From Bacteroidales bacterium UBA3388 (GTDB lineage: Bacteria > Bacteroidota > Bacteroidia > Bacteroidales > P3), in the NCBI GenBank assembly GCA_002358855.1, contig DEPQ01000021.1, positions 1 through 18,378 of the forward strand: a DNA stretch of 18,378 bases, written 5' to 3'. Both the position numbers and the translations under genes were made by a program. Under the pieces are notes generated by a model. The model saw only the letters and a list, made by a program, of their open reading frames with translations. It had not been told where the DNA came from and ran no database searches. Shown here piece by piece: positions 17,375 through 18,378 of the stretch (its first letter is position 1; the number at the start of each line of letters is the position of its first letter).

Positions 17375-17421
17375 CTTTGTTTTAGCAAATTATTTCTTTC
17401 ATTTATTTTTCTAAAACAAAG
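17375..17421 (+). repeat. Perfect 11-bp inverted repeat before the tRNA-editing gene
   Basis: CTTTGTTTTAG at 17375-17385 and CTAAAACAAAG at 17411-17421 are perfect inverted copies 25 nt apart. The right arm ends 6 nt before the -7 box at 17428. It could be a second, weak hairpin after the terminator or a regulator site; neither can be shown. The left arm also occurs at 3870-3880 without a matching right arm. Confidence 0.5.
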
Positions 17422-17427
17422 AAATAT

Positions 17428-17435
17428 TATCTTTG
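17428..17435 (+). promoter_or_regulatory. Probable -7 promoter element of the tRNA-editing gene
   Basis: TATCTTTG matches TANNTTTG and ends 23 nt before the ATG at 17459. The -33 region is T-rich without a clean TTTG. It lies downstream of the terminator, as expected for a separate transcription unit. Confidence 0.5.
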
Positions 17436-17458
17436 CATTTGAGAAACAAAAAATTGTT

Positions 17459-17989
17459 ATGGAGAATACTGAAAGAATTGACAAGGTCTTGAATTTTTTA
17501 ACTGAAAACAATATTCCTTTTTCTCATTATCTTCACCCAGAGGGCAAGACTATTGAGGAGGCTAAGCGTTGGTGGAAAGACGATGGTAGTGTTCATTGCA
17601 AGAATCTCTTTTTTCGCAATCACAAAGGTAACAAACATTATTTGGTTTGTTTTCATTGTGATTACGAATTGGATATTCATGATTTGGAACAAAGGCTTAA
17701 AGCAAGACTTATTTCGCAAGGATTGCCTTCTTGTGGTAAATTATCCTTTGCTTCGCCTGAGAGAATGATGCGTTACTTGGGTTTGGAGCCGGGAAGTGTG
17801 TCGCCCTTTGGTTTGATTAACGATTTGGAGCATCATGTGCATCTTTTTCTTGATGAAAAACTGCTTTCGGCTGACAAACTCTCTTTTCACCCGAATGATT
17901 GTCGCGGTACGGTGGTGATAGATAGGGGAGAGTTTGAGCGTTATCTTTCGATTGTTGGAAATAGTTATGAGTATTTAACTTTATATTAA
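17459..17989 (+). CDS. YbaK/ProX-type prolyl-tRNA editing protein
   Basis: This 176-aa cytoplasmic protein covers a single YbaK/aminoacyl-tRNA deacylase domain of the stand-alone ProX (PrdX-like) type. Members hydrolyse mischarged tRNA(Pro), chiefly Ala-tRNA(Pro), correcting errors of prolyl-tRNA synthetase. Family motifs visible are CKNLFFRNHKGNKHYLV (residues ~47-63, with the lysines typical of the active-site strand), SFASPERMMRYLGLEPGSVS and PFGLINDLEHHVHLFLDEKL, ending in a FHPND...TVVIDRGEFERYL segment. The length is normal for the family and there is no signal peptide. The start at 17459 (MENTERIDKVL) follows the promoter box. An in-frame ATG at 17309 would overlap the previous gene's stop and translate the terminator hairpin, so it is rejected. 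The gene is functionally unrelated to the surface proteins. Confidence 0.92.
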   Translation: MENTERIDKVLNFLTENNIPFSHYLHPEGKTIEEAKRWWKDDGSVHCKNLFFRNHKGNKHYLVCFHCDYELDIHDLEQRLKARLISQGLPSCGKLSFASPERMMRYLGLEPGSVSPFGLINDLEHHVHLFLDEKLLSADKLSFHPNDCRGTVVIDRGEFERYLSIVGNSYEYLTLY

Positions 17990-18032
17990 GGAGATTTTTC
18001 TTTCAAATATACTGCTATTTAATTATAATTTG

Positions 18033-18040
18033 TATTTTTG
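18033..18040 (+). promoter_or_regulatory. Possible -7 promoter element of the ATPase gene
   Basis: TATTTTTG fits TANNTTTG and ends 40 nt before the ATG at 18081. There is no good -33 box. Transcription from it would begin close to 18047, leaving almost no leader for the alternative ATG at 18051, which favours 18081. Confidence 0.4.
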
Positions 18041-18080
18041 TAGGGTAAAAATGCGGATAATCGCAATAATAACCTTTAAT

Positions 18081-18378
18081 ATGAGAATAGAGCGTAAAAG
18101 AAATCTTCAAAGACTTATTAATAGCAGGCAGAATGGTCAGATAAAAATAATTACAGGTGTTAGGCGTTGTGGTAAGTCTTATTTGCTTGGTGTTTTATAT
18201 AGGGATTATCTTCTGCAAGATGGCGTTTTGCCAGAGCAAATCATTAGTATTGAATTGGATAACGATATAAATATTCGTTATCGTAATCCTTTGGAGCTTG
18301 GAAATTATATTCGAGATAGGGTTAGTGATAAAAAAACTGATTATTATATTTTACTTGATGAAATTCAAATGGTGGAAA
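18081..18378 (+). CDS. AAA-type ATPase (AAA_14/DUF4143-like), 3' end cut by window
   Basis: Only the first 99 codons are present. The Walker A loop GVRRCGKS lies at residues ~26-33 and the Walker B strand YYILLDEIQ at ~88-96, both in the form typical of the AAA_14 family. These proteins usually run to about 400 residues and end in a DUF4143 domain, here outside the window. They are common, often multicopy genes in Bacteroidetes, and their cellular role is poorly defined. The start MRIERKRNLQRLI is typical of the family. An in-frame ATG at 18051 would add ten hydrophobic residues (MRIIAIITFN) and is considered less likely. No promoter-proximal link to the neighbouring tRNA-editing gene is seen beyond the same strand and an intergenic gap of 91 nt. 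Confidence 0.88.
   Translation, partial: MRIERKRNLQRLINSRQNGQIKIITGVRRCGKSYLLGVLYRDYLLQDGVLPEQIISIELDNDINIRYRNPLELGNYIRDRVSDKKTDYYILLDEIQMVE

Noticed and set aside
17309..17458. Upstream ATG that would lengthen the tRNA-editing protein by 50 residues
   Set aside because: It overlaps the stop of the preceding gene and would translate the terminator hairpin and the promoter box; the family begins at about the ATG at 17459.
18051..18080. Earlier ATG for the AAA-type ATPase
   Set aside because: It would leave almost no leader after the likely promoter and adds ten residues not typical of the family.
1..18378. tRNA, rRNA, insertion sequences or phage genes
   Set aside because: No cloverleaf, rRNA segment, transposase motif or terminal inverted repeat was recognised by reading both strands.

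Overview
The window looks like part of a Bacteroidetes (probably Bacteroidales) chromosome. The DNA is AT-rich. Several start regions carry the Bacteroidetes-type promoter (TTTG, about 19 nt, TANNTTTG), and Shine-Dalgarno sites are weak or absent. Three genes encode exported proteins with a signal peptide ending in Ser-Ala-Gln and a C-terminal type IX secretion (T9SS) sorting domain, a combination found in this phylum. No T9SS machinery lies in the window.

Layout, all on the + strand. 1-405: tail of a terminator from an upstream gene, a well-matched promoter, and a cobalamin (B12) riboswitch. 406-3810: a 1134-aa T9SS cargo with an N-terminal surface domain, a DUF4465-like domain, jelly-roll and Fn3 modules and a sorting domain. 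3990-10571 and 10729-17316: two giant colinear paralogues (2193 and 2195 aa), each with one N-terminal module, seven alternating Fn3-like/jelly-roll pairs and a sorting domain. 17459-17989: a stand-alone YbaK-type prolyl-tRNA editing protein. 18081-18378: the start of an AAA-type ATPase cut by the window edge.

Each of the three surface-protein genes is followed by nearly the same hairpin terminator (13-14 bp stem, GAGCGACTC/GAGTCGCTC core). The right half of a fourth copy opens the window, so a similar gene probably ends just upstream. The surface-protein genes appear to be separate transcription units with their own promoters and terminators. Only the first is preceded by a riboswitch.

The most interesting reading is that the first gene is a B12-repressed, T9SS-secreted surface protein, possibly a cobamide-capture or accessory factor playing the part that surface lipoproteins play in Bacteroides. 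The two giants look like adhesin or scaffold proteins born by tandem duplication. They show no catalytic motif, and their link to B12 is only one of position. The last two genes look like ordinary chromosomal neighbours.
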